From: Blautia obeum ATCC 29174
Lineage (GTDB): Bacteria; Bacillota; Clostridia; Lachnospirales; Lachnospiraceae
NCBI RefSeq assembly: GCF_025147765.1
Contig: NZ_CP102265.1
Coordinates: 451,001 to 515,000, forward strand
DNA: 64,000 bases
Direction: 5' to 3'
The position numbers were made by a program, and so were the translations under genes. This document shows positions 44,485-54,106 of this stretch, piece after piece (within the stretch, counting starts at the first letter, position 1; every line of letters starts with the position of its first letter). The notes under the pieces are model-generated. The model made no database searches. It had not been told where the DNA came from and saw only the letters and a program-made list of their open reading frames with translations.

Positions 44485-46512
44485 ATGAAGCAAAAATATG
44501 TACTTACAGCAGTGGCGGTTGTGGCTGTCGGAGCGGTGGCATTGGGTACGGTCCCGATGTGGGAAGGGACGAATTCTGTGAAACAGGAGGAGACCAGAAC
44601 GAGTATTATTGAGGATCCGGTAAATACAGAAACAGAAGGAACCGGTACGCCAACGCCTCTTCCGACGACGGCCCCGGTTACTGGAATTTCTCATACGGAC
44701 AGTTATGAAGATCTTTATGCCCGGGTAAAAGAATGGCAGAATAATTCTTCATACAGTAATGTTCAGCCCCGCATCATGACTGTTGAAGAGTCAGCAGATG
44801 CGGCAGGGACAGACTCGGCTGCTTCAAATTCCAGTATGGCGGCAACTATGCCGGAAGAACCGATTGACCAGGAATATGGCTTTGATCCATCATCAGAAGG
44901 TAAAGATTATTCTACGACCACCACACAGGAAGAACTGATTGATGAGGCAGATATCGTAAAAACAGATGGCAGCTGTATTTATGCCATGGACAGTAAAGGA
45001 ACATTGCGTATTGCAGATGCAGCGTCCATGAAATTACTCTGTGAGATTAATGGAGAGAACAGCTCCGATTATAAGGAAATGTATGTGGATGGTAATTGCC
45101 TGCAGCTGATCTGTCAGCAGGAAGATTATATAACCTATAAAGGCAGTATAGATCTTCCGTCAGCAAATGCAGGTGGAGAAAAGAATACAGATGGAGTCCG
45201 AACCAGTTATAGTATGCCGGTAACTACTGTGACAGTAGAAACCTATGATATCTCAGACAGGGAAAAACCCAAAAAGACAGGCGTTTATCATCAGGATGGA
45301 AGTTATCTTTCCTCTCGAAGAACTGATGGAAGAATGTATCTTTTTACATCATATACTCCGGAAGTCGGAGACAGCGCAGATCAGTTACAGTACTATGTGC
45401 CAAGGTGCGGAGAAGAGTATATTGCCTATGACCATATTTACCTTCCGACACCGGAAAAAGATTTTTCTTATAATGGCAGGATATATCTGGTAGCAGGGGC
45501 TGTCGCACAGGAGAATCCGGATCAGGCAACAGATGTTATGGCCGTTGTCAGCAGCGCAAATATTTTTTATGTCAGTGAAAATAATATCTATTCAGCAACA
45601 GAAATCTGGAATGACCGGGAAACTCGTACGGAAATTGTACGAATCGGCTACAGAGACGGGAAATTTACCGACGGGGCAGCAGGTTCTGTAGTGGGGGAAC
45701 TTCACAACAATTTTTCCATGAACGAGGCAGATGACTGTCTTCGCATTGTAACCACTGTTGAAGGCTGGGATAAAGATTATAGTAATTTTTCCAGAAGTAA
45801 TGGATTATATGTGCTGAATGAGAAACTCAAAACAATTGGAAAGATTGAAGACCTGGCAGAGGGAGAGCAGATAAAGGCTGCACGGTTTATGGGAGATACA
45901 GGATATTTTGTCACATATCGAAATACGGATCCTCTTTTTGCAGCAGATCTTTCTGATCCGAAGAACCCCAGGATTATGAGCGAACTGAATATTACCGGAT
46001 TTTCTGAGTATCTGCATTTCTACGGAGAAAATCAATTGCTGGGAATCGGCTGGGAAACAGATCCGGATACAGGCAATGTGACGGGGATGAAATGTTCTAT
46101 GTTTGATATTTCCGATCCATCAGATGTCAGAGAAACAGACCGTTTTATATTAAAGGATGTTTCATTTTGTGACGCGCTTTATAATTACCATGCGATTCTT
46201 GCAGCTCCGAAGAAAAGTCTGTTCGGGTTTGCTTATGGAAACTATGGAGATAACACTGATGTATATGACAGCAGTGAGAATTATTATTATGCACTGCTTT
46301 CCTATCATGATCAAAATGGATTTGAGCCGCAGATGTATCTGAATATCAATGACAGTGAACTTTTTGCAGGCTCCATGAGTTATCAGGATTATTGCAGAGT
46401 ACGCGGCGTGTATATCGGAGATATGTTTTATCTGGTAACAGAGAAGGGAATTGTTTCTTATAATATACAGAAGGATTATGAACAGACCGGAACCCTTAAA
46501 TGGGAAGCTTAA
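44485..46512 (+). CDS. Secreted beta-propeller-domain protein
   Basis: A 675-residue protein with an N-terminal signal-anchor (about 6-25, LTAVAVVAVGAVALGTVPMW), a Thr/Pro-rich linker (about 50-65) and a large C-terminal domain from about 150. That domain matches the secreted beta-propeller C-terminal family (Beta_propel): EELIDEADIVKTDGSCIYAM, GARVEV-like blocks replaced here by YDISDREKPKKTG, and LYVLNEKLKTIGKIEDL. ATG 44485 follows AAAGGAGG with 6-base spacing. Function unknown; found on the outside of many Clostridia. Monocistronic. Confidence 0.78.
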   Translation: MKQKYVLTAVAVVAVGAVALGTVPMWEGTNSVKQEETRTSIIEDPVNTETEGTGTPTPLPTTAPVTGISHTDSYEDLYARVKEWQNNSSYSNVQPRIMTVEESADAAGTDSAASNSSMAATMPEEPIDQEYGFDPSSEGKDYSTTTTQEELIDEADIVKTDGSCIYAMDSKGTLRIADAASMKLLCEINGENSSDYKEMYVDGNCLQLICQQEDYITYKGSIDLPSANAGGEKNTDGVRTSYSMPVTTVTVETYDISDREKPKKTGVYHQDGSYLSSRRTDGRMYLFTSYTPEVGDSADQLQYYVPRCGEEYIAYDHIYLPTPEKDFSYNGRIYLVAGAVAQENPDQATDVMAVVSSANIFYVSENNIYSATEIWNDRETRTEIVRIGYRDGKFTDGAAGSVVGELHNNFSMNEADDCLRIVTTVEGWDKDYSNFSRSNGLYVLNEKLKTIGKIEDLAEGEQIKAARFMGDTGYFVTYRNTDPLFAADLSDPKNPRIMSELNITGFSEYLHFYGENQLLGIGWETDPDTGNVTGMKCSMFDISDPSDVRETDRFILKDVSFCDALYNYHAILAAPKKSLFGFAYGNYGDNTDVYDSSENYYYALLSYHDQNGFEPQMYLNINDSELFAGSMSYQDYCRVRGVYIGDMFYLVTEKGIVSYNIQKDYEQTGTLKWEA

Positions 46513-46547
46513 ACGCAATAAAACCATGTTTCTCCTGTATTTACTCC

Positions 46548-46576
46548 TTGCAGTAATCCAACGAATAGTCTATACT
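46548..46576 (+). promoter_or_regulatory. Promoter of asnS
   Basis: TTGCAG at 46548-46553 and TATACT at 46571-46576 are 17 bases apart. The leader to 46619 is only about 35 bases, too short for a T-box. Confidence 0.65.
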
Positions 46577-46618
46577 AGAAAGCAATTGGATGAGAATGAA
46601 GACAGAGAGGTATAGATT

Positions 46619-48010
46619 ATGAAGCTCACAACTGTAAAAGAAATTTATAAAAACAGAGAAGAATACCTGAATAGGGAAGTAACTGTAGGAGGATGGGTAC
46701 GAAGCGTACGTGGTTCCAAGGCATTTGGTTTTATCGTACTTCATGATGGTACTTTTTTTGAGACACTGCAGGTTGTATATCACGACAATATGCCGAATTT
46801 TGCCGAGATCAGCAAGCTGAATGTAGGCGCTGCTATTATCGTCAGGGGAACTCTGGTTCCGACACCGGAAGCAAAACAGCCGTTTGAAATTCAGGCTGAT
46901 GAAGTACAGGTAGAAGGCGCATCTGCACCGGATTATCCGCTTCAGAAGAAACGTCATACTCTGGAATACCTGAGAACCATGACACATTTGAGACCGAGAA
47001 CAAACACTTTCCAGGCGGTATTTCGTGTACGTTCCCTTTGTGCATACGCGATCCACAAATTCTTCCAGGAAAGAGGTTTCGTATATGTACACACACCGCT
47101 GATCACAGGAAGTGACTGCGAGGGTGCGGGAGAGATGTTCCAGGTTACTACACTGGATATGAAGAATCCTCCGCTGAATGAAGACGGTACTGTAGATTAC
47201 AGTCAGGATTTCTTCGGCAAAGAGACTAATCTTACAGTAAGTGGTCAGCTGAACGGTGAGACTTATGCACAGGCATTCCGTAATATTTATACATTCGGAC
47301 CGACTTTCCGTGCAGAGAACTCCAATACAACACGTCATGCTGCTGAGTTCTGGATGATCGAGCCGGAATGTGCATTTGCCGATCTGAATGACAATATGGA
47401 TCTTGCAGAGGACATGCTGAAATACGTGATCCGTTATGTGCTGGAGAATGCTCCGGAGGAGATGAACTTCTTCAATTCCTTTATCGACAAAGGACTTCTG
47501 GATCGCCTGAACCATGTAGTGGATTCTGAGTTTGGTCATGTGACTTATACAGAAGCAATTGAACTTCTGGAGAAAAACAATGACAAATTCGATTACAAAG
47601 TATTCTGGGGATGCGACCTTCAGACAGAGCATGAGCGTTATCTGACAGAAGAAATCTTCAAGAAACCTGTATTTGTGACAGATTATCCGAAGGAGATCAA
47701 GGCATTCTACATGAAACAGAACGAGGATGGCAAGACAGTTGCTGCCATGGACTGTCTGGTACCTGGAATCGGTGAAATCATTGGTGGAAGCCAGAGAGAG
47801 GATGATTACGATAAGCTGAAAGCACGTATGGATGAGCTGGGACTGAAAGCAGAAGACTATCAGTTCTATATGGATCTCCGTAAATATGGTTCCACACGTC
47901 ATTCAGGATTTGGACTGGGATTTGAACGCTGCGTAATGTATCTGACAGGTATGGGCAATATCCGTGACGTAATTCCATTCCCAAGAACAGTTAACAACTG
48001 CGATTTATAA
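46619..48010 (+). CDS. asnS: Asparagine--tRNA ligase
   Basis: A 463-residue class IIb aminoacyl-tRNA synthetase. The N-terminal OB anticodon-binding domain (about 15-110, [20 protein letters not shown]) is followed by the catalytic core. Motif 2 is [21 protein letters not shown] and motif 3 is [21 protein letters not shown]; the motif 2 stretch is given as two overlapping pieces of the protein. It charges tRNA(Asn) with asparagine. It has its own promoter, and the SbcD-like gene follows 17 bases downstream. Confidence 0.95.
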   Translation: MKLTTVKEIYKNREEYLNREVTVGGWVRSVRGSKAFGFIVLHDGTFFETLQVVYHDNMPNFAEISKLNVGAAIIVRGTLVPTPEAKQPFEIQADEVQVEGASAPDYPLQKKRHTLEYLRTMTHLRPRTNTFQAVFRVRSLCAYAIHKFFQERGFVYVHTPLITGSDCEGAGEMFQVTTLDMKNPPLNEDGTVDYSQDFFGKETNLTVSGQLNGETYAQAFRNIYTFGPTFRAENSNTTRHAAEFWMIEPECAFADLNDNMDLAEDMLKYVIRYVLENAPEEMNFFNSFIDKGLLDRLNHVVDSEFGHVTYTEAIELLEKNNDKFDYKVFWGCDLQTEHERYLTEEIFKKPVFVTDYPKEIKAFYMKQNEDGKTVAAMDCLVPGIGEIIGGSQREDDYDKLKARMDELGLKAEDYQFYMDLRKYGSTRHSGFGLGFERCVMYLTGMGNIRDVIPFPRTVNNCDL

Positions 48011-48027
48011 TAAGGAGTAGTTTTTGC

Positions 48028-49107
48028 ATGATTAGATTTATTCATCTTTCAGATGTACATCTGGGGGCAGTCCCTGACCGGGGCTGTCCGTGGAGTCATG
48101 AGAGGGAAGAAGAAATCTGGGAAACATTCCGCCGGGTCATTGTGGGTATCCGCAAGAATCCGGTGGATTTGTTGTTTATAGCCGGTGACCTTTTTCATCG
48201 TCAGCCTCTTCTCAGGGAACTGAGAGAAGTTGACGATTTGTTTGCGTCTATACCGGATACCAGAGTTTTTCTGATGGCAGGAGATCATGACTACATAAAA
48301 GAAGATTCGTTTTACAGAAATTTTGTCTGGTCACGGAATGTAACCTTTTTTGACAGGGAACAGCAGTCCTGTGTGGAGATCGCGGACAAACAGATTTTTG
48401 TATATGGGCTGAGTTATGAGCATCCGGAGATCCGTACACCATTATATGATGAATGGAAACCTCAAAATAAGCCTGGCTTTCATGTGCTGCTCGCACATGG
48501 TGGTGAAGTCGGATATTGTCCGATGGATTTTACAAGACTGGCAGCAGCAGGATTTGATTATATAGCGCTTGGGCATTCTCATAAACCACATACAGTATGT
48601 CGCGATAAGATTGTCTATGCAGGTGCACTGGAACCACAGAATCGAAATGACGTCGGAAAGCATGGATATATAGAAGGGGAATTTGACGGGGAAACCGTTA
48701 AGCTGAAATTACGCCCCTTTGCACTTCGTTCTTATCAGAACCTGGTTCTTGCGGTAGATCAGAATACCACACAGTATGCATTGGAAGATATGCTTCGGAA
48801 GGAAGTTATGAAGCGGGGCGGAAGAAATATATATCGTCTGATCATTAAGGGAAAACTTTCTCCGGATAATGTCCTCCTGCCGGAACGCCTTCACGGACTG
48901 GGAAATATTGTGGAGATCATGGATGAATCAAGACCTGCGTATCAGCTGGAAAGCCTGTATCGCCAGTACAGGGGGACACTGATCGGGGACTATATCAAAA
49001 CTTTTTTAAAGAGAGATCTGACAGTAGTGGAGAAAAAAGCACTCTACTATGGACTTCAGGCACTTTTGACTACAAAAGTCCTGACCAGTGACAGGAAAAG
49101 AATATGA
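48028..49107 (+). CDS. SbcD/YhaO-like DNA repair exonuclease (metallophosphoesterase)
   Basis: A 359-residue Mre11/SbcD-type phosphoesterase. The metal ligands are in order: HLSDVHLG, IAGDLFHR, MAGDHDY, a histidine in LLAHGGE and the GHSHK box in ALGHSHKPH. The usual GNHD is replaced by AGDHD, as in YhaO proteins. The C-terminal 130 residues form a capping and partner-binding region. It overlaps the SbcC-like gene by four bases, so the two form a complex pair. A nuclease role in DNA end processing is known for the family. Confidence 0.88.
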   Translation: MIRFIHLSDVHLGAVPDRGCPWSHEREEEIWETFRRVIVGIRKNPVDLLFIAGDLFHRQPLLRELREVDDLFASIPDTRVFLMAGDHDYIKEDSFYRNFVWSRNVTFFDREQQSCVEIADKQIFVYGLSYEHPEIRTPLYDEWKPQNKPGFHVLLAHGGEVGYCPMDFTRLAAAGFDYIALGHSHKPHTVCRDKIVYAGALEPQNRNDVGKHGYIEGEFDGETVKLKLRPFALRSYQNLVLAVDQNTTQYALEDMLRKEVMKRGGRNIYRLIIKGKLSPDNVLLPERLHGLGNIVEIMDESRPAYQLESLYRQYRGTLIGDYIKTFLKRDLTVVEKKALYYGLQALLTTKVLTSDRKRI

Positions 49108-50591
49108 AGATCAAGCAAATTGAAATTAAAGATTTTGGAAGTATTTACAGGCAGACGATTGCTTTTTCTCCGGACATGAATGTACTGTACACGGAGAAAG
49201 AACGAACAAGAAGAGAAATCCAGGCTTTTATAGAGAGTATGCTGTTTGGAAGGACGGATGTTCCTTATGCAGGGGTACTCTGGTTTGAGAGTGGCGGGCG
49301 CAACTACCGGCTGACACGAGATCTTCACAGAGAAGAACCTTACAGTGAACTTCTCTGTGAAGAGAGTGGAGAGCTTCTTGATGCGGACCATATCAGTGAG
49401 GAAAAAATGGCACTGGGTATCAGTGAAGCTGTATATGAGAATGCAATCTGTATTTCTCCATTGAAAGGTAATACCGGGGCAGAAATCGTACGTGAAGTGC
49501 AGAAGCAGATGACCGGCTTTCAGACAACGGGAGACTGCTCTGTGGATCTGGGTAAAACCTCCCAGAGGATCAAGATGACAAGAAAAGGTTACCAGGTGCA
49601 GGTGGAACGCCGCAAAAGGGCAGACCAGCTGGCAAAAGAAAAAATTTCCGCACAGATTAAAAGTATACGCAGAGAGATCCGTGATACTGAGGATCAGAAG
49701 AATCAGCTTGGAGAACAGGAAGATGCTCTTCGTATGAATGAAGAAAGTAACGGATATCATCTTCTTGACGAACGAATCGGGGCACTGGAAACAAGAAATC
49801 AGGCACAGATCGCGGGAATGTGTGTGACTGCATTTCTGGCGCTGGCAGGGGCGTTGCTTCTGGCGCTGGAGGCAGGAAGTACGATTCCGGCGGTACTGGT
49901 AGGAATTTCCGGTATTTTGGCGTTTATTGCAGAACTGAATTTTGAAATGCGTACAGTACGTGAACTGGAAAAACGTAAAAGAATGAAGTCCAGATGGATT
50001 ACAAGACAGAATAAGCTGGAAGGCGGCCGCAGCAGTCTGGATGAAGAATTACGTGAAAAAAATATGGAACTTTCCAATCTGACAGAAGAACTTCGTGAAA
50101 TGGAAGAGTATGCGTATCTGCCTCTGATGGAAGAAGTCGAGATTGATGCGCTGAATCTGGCAATGGATACGATCGATAAACTGTCGGAACAGATGTATTG
50201 TCAGACAGGAAACAGACTGGTGAGGACGATGTCGGAGACTCTCAGCGGAATTACCGGTGGTATCTGTCATGAACTGATGGTTGACGATGAATTTCATATC
50301 AGCGTTGATACAGGGAAAGAAGTACTGCCGATTGAAAATCTGCGTCTGATCATGGTTGAACAGATCTATCTTGCGATGAGACTGGCCGCAGGAGAACTCC
50401 TGTGTGGCGCAGAAAAGCTTCCGGTCATCTTTGATGAAATGTTCTGTGCTTTCGATCCGGAAAGGCTGAAAGCAGCTGTTTTATGGCTTACAGAGTCTTC
50501 CGGTCGTCAAGTGATCATAAGTACAAGCAAAAAACAGGAATTGGATGTGTTGCAGAAAACAGGAATTTCTGTCAATGAGATTTCTTTATGA
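49104..50591 (+). CDS. YhaN/SbcC-like protein with lost P-loop
   Basis: A 495-residue partner of the SbcD-like protein, about half the usual YhaN length. The N terminus matches YhaN (IKIEIKDFGSIYRQTIAFSP-type start), but where GPNEAGKS is expected the sequence reads YTEKERTRREIQAF (about 30-43), so Walker A is absent. A short coiled coil (about 165-230), two hydrophobic helices (about 240-285) and a second coil follow. The C terminus keeps a Walker B-like PVIFDEMFCAFDPERL, but the ABC signature is also altered (LRLIMVEQIYLAMRLAAGE). It is probably a non-hydrolysing structural partner. The reading frame is intact. Confidence 0.8.
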   Translation: MKIKQIEIKDFGSIYRQTIAFSPDMNVLYTEKERTRREIQAFIESMLFGRTDVPYAGVLWFESGGRNYRLTRDLHREEPYSELLCEESGELLDADHISEEKMALGISEAVYENAICISPLKGNTGAEIVREVQKQMTGFQTTGDCSVDLGKTSQRIKMTRKGYQVQVERRKRADQLAKEKISAQIKSIRREIRDTEDQKNQLGEQEDALRMNEESNGYHLLDERIGALETRNQAQIAGMCVTAFLALAGALLLALEAGSTIPAVLVGISGILAFIAELNFEMRTVRELEKRKRMKSRWITRQNKLEGGRSSLDEELREKNMELSNLTEELREMEEYAYLPLMEEVEIDALNLAMDTIDKLSEQMYCQTGNRLVRTMSETLSGITGGICHELMVDDEFHISVDTGKEVLPIENLRLIMVEQIYLAMRLAAGELLCGAEKLPVIFDEMFCAFDPERLKAAVLWLTESSGRQVIISTSKKQELDVLQKTGISVNEISL

Positions 50592-50604
50592 TTGGGAAGA
50601 GAAT

Positions 50605-50637
50605 AAAAAACACCCTGCATTTCCGCAGGGTGTTTTG
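50605..50637. terminator. Bidirectional terminator between the SbcC-like and prs genes
   Basis: AAACACCCTGC (50608-50618) pairs with GCAGGGTGTTT (50625-50635). An A run precedes and a T run follows, so it works for both convergent messages. Confidence 0.88.
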
Positions 50638-50664
50638 CATTGTGCTGTGAAGAAGTGACAGGAT

Positions 50665-51849
50665 TTATTTGTCATACTGAGCCATGTAATTATTGACGCA
50701 TTTTTTGATTCTGTCTGCAGGGTTGAGCAGATGGCTGACAGACATATCATGATTCAGTGTATCAATGATCAGAGCGATATATTTACTCAGATCGCAGCTG
50801 ATATAGTAGTCTCTTGCGAGAAGCTCCGGATCCTGATAAACAAGGTTTGTAGTAAGCAGTTTATCAAAGGTTCCTTTTGCGTATGCGGCGTCGAATTTTT
50901 CCATTCCCTCTGTGAAGAGTCCGAAAGTTGTGCAGATAAAGATCTTACCGGCACCACGTTTTTTCAGAAGAGATGCAATCTCCAGAATGCTGCTTCCTGA
51001 GGAAATCATATCATCGATCAGGATAACATCTTTGCCTTCAAGTTTTGGGCCGAGGAATTCATAGGCTGCGATTGGGTGACGGCCTTTAACTACTTTGGTG
51101 TAGTCGAGACGTCTGTAGTACATACCCATATCTACACCGAGAACGTTTGCAAGGTAGATCGCTCTGCGCATGCTTCCTTCGTCCGGGCTGATGATCATGA
51201 AGTGATCATTGTCAATATGAAGACCTTCTACATTATTGAGGAGAGCCTTGATGAACTGATAGGACGGCTGGATAGTTTCAAAACCATGCAGTGGAGTTGC
51301 GTTCTGTACACGTGAATCATGAGCATCGAATGTAATGATATTTTCTACGCCCATTTTTGTCAGTTCCTGGAGTGCGGACGCACAGTCAAGGGATTCACGT
51401 CCGATACGTTTGCTCTGGCGGCTCTCATAGAGATATGGCATGATGACATTGACTCTGCGGGCTTTGCCGCCGACTGCAGCAATGGCACGTTTCAGATCCT
51501 GAAAATGATCATCAGGTGACATCATGTTGGTGTATCCGCTGATCGTGTAGTTGATACTGTGGTTGCAGACATCAACCATAACATAAATATCGTCACCACG
51601 TACGGATTCACTGATCTCGCCTTTTCCTTCACCGGAACCGAAACGAGGGGTTTTGACATTGATGATATAGGAATCACGCTGATATCCTTCAAAAGCGCAG
51701 GTGCCTAATTCAGGGTTCTCACGCTCTTTTCTCCATTTTACAAGCCATTCATTTACTTTTTCGCCAAGGGGGCGGCAGCTATCGAGGGGAATAAGCCCCA
51801 GCCTTCCTACAGGAAGTGTTGTCAGTTCCTTGTTGTTTAACTGTGCCAT
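50665..51849 (-). CDS. prs: Ribose-phosphate pyrophosphokinase
   Basis: A 394-residue PRPP synthetase that makes 5-phosphoribosyl-1-pyrophosphate for nucleotide, His and Trp synthesis. The PRPP-binding loop is VILIDDMISSGSSI, and the catalytic/metal segment includes NVIMPYLYESRQSKR and ITFDAHDSRVQNA. It is longer than the classical enzyme of about 315 residues, with an extended N terminus and insert (TPRFGSGEGKGEIS), as in a clostridial subgroup. It starts after AGGAGG, 4 bases downstream of the DnaC-like gene stop, and so is co-transcribed with the helicase-loading genes. Confidence 0.92.
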   Translation of the reverse strand: MAQLNNKELTTLPVGRLGLIPLDSCRPLGEKVNEWLVKWRKERENPELGTCAFEGYQRDSYIINVKTPRFGSGEGKGEISESVRGDDIYVMVDVCNHSINYTISGYTNMMSPDDHFQDLKRAIAAVGGKARRVNVIMPYLYESRQSKRIGRESLDCASALQELTKMGVENIITFDAHDSRVQNATPLHGFETIQPSYQFIKALLNNVEGLHIDNDHFMIISPDEGSMRRAIYLANVLGVDMGMYYRRLDYTKVVKGRHPIAAYEFLGPKLEGKDVILIDDMISSGSSILEIASLLKKRGAGKIFICTTFGLFTEGMEKFDAAYAKGTFDKLLTTNLVYQDPELLARDYYISCDLSKYIALIIDTLNHDMSVSHLLNPADRIKKCVNNYMAQYDK

Positions 51850-51852
51850 CGT

Positions 51853-52842
51853 TTATTTTCCTCCTAAAAATATTTTCTGTATTCGGATGTCTTTGCCGAT
51901 AAGCTTCAGCATCTGGTAATTACTTGCTATCCGGGAAAAAGTTCTCTCGGAATAGGTGGCTGAAAAATCTTCAAGTTTCAGATTTGTAGATATGATCGTG
52001 GATTTACGACGGGAAATACGTTCGTTAATACACAAAAATAACTGCGAGGAGACAAAACTGTTGGTAAGCTCTGTCCCAAGATCATCTATGATCAGAAGAT
52101 CACAGTCAAGGATAAAATCATCACCCGGGTCTGTTTCGGATTTTCTGGAAAAAGCTGTCTGAGCCAGACGGTCAAACAGATCAAATGCAGAAAAATACAG
52201 AACACAGTGTGCGGTTTTGAGAAGCTCGCTGGCAATACAGTGAGAGAGAAAGGTCTTGCCTACTCCGGTGCTACCGTACAGAAATAGGTTCTGTGCGCGC
52301 TTGTCAAAATCATCTACAAAGTTCCGGGCAGTATTATAAGCCCGTTTTGCTGTTTCGCGGGCTGTTAATCCGGTTGCTTCGTTCTTCATTGTATCAGAAT
52401 ACCAGTCAAAAGAAAAGTGTTCAAAGTTCTCTTTTTTGAGAATCTCTTTAAGATTTGACTGTGTGTACAGTAATTCGACCTCGGATTTTTTGAAACAGGA
52501 ACATTTTTGTCCGTCAACATAGCCAGTATCCTGACAGAGTGGACAGAAATAATGAGGTTCCAGATAATCATCAGAAAATCCGTTGCTGCGAAGAAGTGTA
52601 CGGCGTTCCTGAGCCAGAGCGGCCACGTCTTTTTTGAGATCTTCTACAGTATCGGATTCACCCTGCAGAAGAGAACGGGCTTTTCTGGCACTCAAGGCTG
52701 CAACCTCCTGATCAATCTCCAGCAGGCGTGGAACACGGATAAATGCTTCTTTGCGGCGTTCTTCCAGATCATGCTGCACCTGGGACTGACGCCGGCTGTA
52801 TTCTCTCATAATAATATCATACTGAAAATTCTGTAAAGCCAC
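51853..52842 (-). CDS. DnaC/DnaI-like helicase loader ATPase
   Basis: A 329-residue AAA+ protein. The N-terminal helical part (about 1-85) is followed by a zinc-binding stretch CPLCQDTGYVDGQKCSCF (about 100-117). Walker A is LYGSTGVGKTFLS, Walker B LLIIDDLGTE, and there is a sensor region STNLKLEDF. It loads the replicative helicase at origins or restarted forks. GTG 52842 is preferred because AAAGGAG lies 6 bases upstream. An in-frame ATG at 52881 exists only because of the palindromic repeat at 52861-52887. It sits between dnaD and prs. Confidence 0.9.
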   Translation of the reverse strand: MALQNFQYDIIMREYSRRQSQVQHDLEERRKEAFIRVPRLLEIDQEVAALSARKARSLLQGESDTVEDLKKDVAALAQERRTLLRSNGFSDDYLEPHYFCPLCQDTGYVDGQKCSCFKKSEVELLYTQSNLKEILKKENFEHFSFDWYSDTMKNEATGLTARETAKRAYNTARNFVDDFDKRAQNLFLYGSTGVGKTFLSHCIASELLKTAHCVLYFSAFDLFDRLAQTAFSRKSETDPGDDFILDCDLLIIDDLGTELTNSFVSSQLFLCINERISRRKSTIISTNLKLEDFSATYSERTFSRIASNYQMLKLIGKDIRIQKIFLGGK

Positions 52843-52860
52843 GGTACTCTCCTTTACTGG

Positions 52861-52887
52861 GTTACTGTTCACTTCGTTCACGGTAAC
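52861..52887. repeat. GTTACTGT palindromic repeat between dnaD and dnaC-like genes
   Basis: GTTACTGTTCAC and GTTCACGGTAAC flank TTC. On the minus strand it matches the 35149-35177 copy at 25 of 27 positions. It fills the gap between the dnaD stop (52889) and the ribosome binding site of the DnaC-like gene, so it is transcribed inside an operon. Confidence 0.65.
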
Positions 52888-52888
52888 T

Positions 52889-53941
52889 TTACTGGTTCAA
52901 TAGATGCTTCTCATATTCGTCGAAGTTGTATTCTCGCTGCTGGAAGTTATTGAAACGGTTATTGGAAGGCTGTGCAGGTTTGGAGGATGCTGCTTTCCGG
53001 TCCTGACGGCGTTTCTTGTGTTCGGTATCCAGAGTATGGATGTCATCGATCGTATGTACATCTTTCTTTTTCCAGCCTTCCAGAATCTTGTCTGTATACT
53101 GGAAGCTGGCCTGACCTGTCTGAAGGACAGTACGGTTGCAGGCTTCCTGGATGACCTCCATGGAAAAGCCATAGGTTCGAAGCCAGGTGTCCATCAGTGT
53201 GATCTCTGTCTCTACGGGATTGCGGTTGGTGATTCCGAGAGCCTTGAGAATAGAAAAATAGTCTTTATTATATCGGGAGCCGGACTGCTTGGCTTCTTCC
53301 ACAGAGGTAATTCCCTCCTCAGCCCAGGCAAGAGCCACCTTCTCGATGTAGCGGATGCTCTTGTGATTGTGGCCCACGCAATATTCAATCAGATATTCGA
53401 TCAGGTCAGCAGACATGCCAAGGCCATCATAGAAGAAAAGCATCTTTTGAATTTCTGTAGGTGAAAGTGTTTTGCCAAGATATTGTTCGGCTACATAAAG
53501 AAGCTGGATGATATCTTCGTTTTGTTTCAGTTCATTTACACGGTCCGGAGTAAGTGCTTCTGTACGGACAACAGGCTGGTCCTTCGGCTGTTCGGAAGTA
53601 ACGGAAATCTCATCCTGCACGGCATCCGTCGGACTGGAAGGAGCTACAGGAGTGAGAAGAGAAATTCCGCAAAGCTTATTATTGTCTGTGAAATCAAGAG
53701 TAAGAAGCTGCTGTTTGGCCCAGTATTTCAGTGCACGGAGAATATCTCTCTCGGTGCAGAGAAGACGGTCTGCCATCTGCTCCAGACTGAAAGAAACCGG
53801 AGCACTGGAAAGTGCACGCAAAAGGTAGATATATACTTTTACAAACTCTCCATTAGCTTCCGGCATATAATTATCAATAAATGTGTTCGATAAGATCGTA
53901 ACCTCCGGGAGGGAGGCATTATGTAATGTGATCATTGCCAT
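52889..53941 (-). CDS. DnaD-domain replication protein
   Basis: A 350-residue protein. The N-terminal winged helix (DDBH1-like, VYIYLLRALSSAPVSFSLEQMADRL read in two pieces) is at about 30-100. Two DnaD/DDBH2-type domains follow: IQLLYVAEQYLGKTLSPTEI... with DLIEYLIEYCVGHNHKSIRY, and MDTWLRTYGFSMEVIQEACN... with YTDKILEGWKKKDVHT. The C terminus is basic (HKKRRQDRKAASSKPAQPS). DnaD acts with DnaB/DnaI in helicase loading, and here it is upstream of the loader gene. The start at 53941 follows GGAAAG weakly. DnaA-box-like repeats lie in its upstream region. Confidence 0.9.
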   Translation of the reverse strand: MAMITLHNASLPEVTILSNTFIDNYMPEANGEFVKVYIYLLRALSSAPVSFSLEQMADRLLCTERDILRALKYWAKQQLLTLDFTDNNKLCGISLLTPVAPSSPTDAVQDEISVTSEQPKDQPVVRTEALTPDRVNELKQNEDIIQLLYVAEQYLGKTLSPTEIQKMLFFYDGLGMSADLIEYLIEYCVGHNHKSIRYIEKVALAWAEEGITSVEEAKQSGSRYNKDYFSILKALGITNRNPVETEITLMDTWLRTYGFSMEVIQEACNRTVLQTGQASFQYTDKILEGWKKKDVHTIDDIHTLDTEHKKRRQDRKAASSKPAQPSNNRFNNFQQREYNFDEYEKHLLNQ

Positions 53942-54106
53942 GAAATATCGCTCACTTTCCGATGCTGTTCATTTCATCAGGATATTACCTGTGAACAGTT
54001 ATGACTTTTCCGCAATAATGCGGCTGTTTTGGAACACTTGGATTATAGCACAACATTTTTCAAATGAGAATAGGCGATTTTTCTACAGAGGATTTCCACA
54101 AATGAA

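Noticed and set aside
46577..46618. A T-box leader for asnS
   Set aside because: The distance from the promoter to the start codon is about 40 bases, too short for a T-box.
46541..47902. A 453-residue open frame on the minus strand under asnS
   Set aside because: It is the antisense shadow of the asparaginyl-tRNA synthetase gene, with no recognisable domain and no start signal.
49104..50591. A frameshift or deletion explaining the missing P-loop of the SbcC-like protein
   Set aside because: The frame is continuous, both coiled coils and the Walker B region are in frame, and the other frames at 49150-49250 show no P-loop.
52843..52881. An earlier ATG start for the DnaC-like protein at 52881
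   Set aside because: The extra residues are encoded by the palindromic repeat. A good ribosome binding site lies at the correct distance from GTG 52842.
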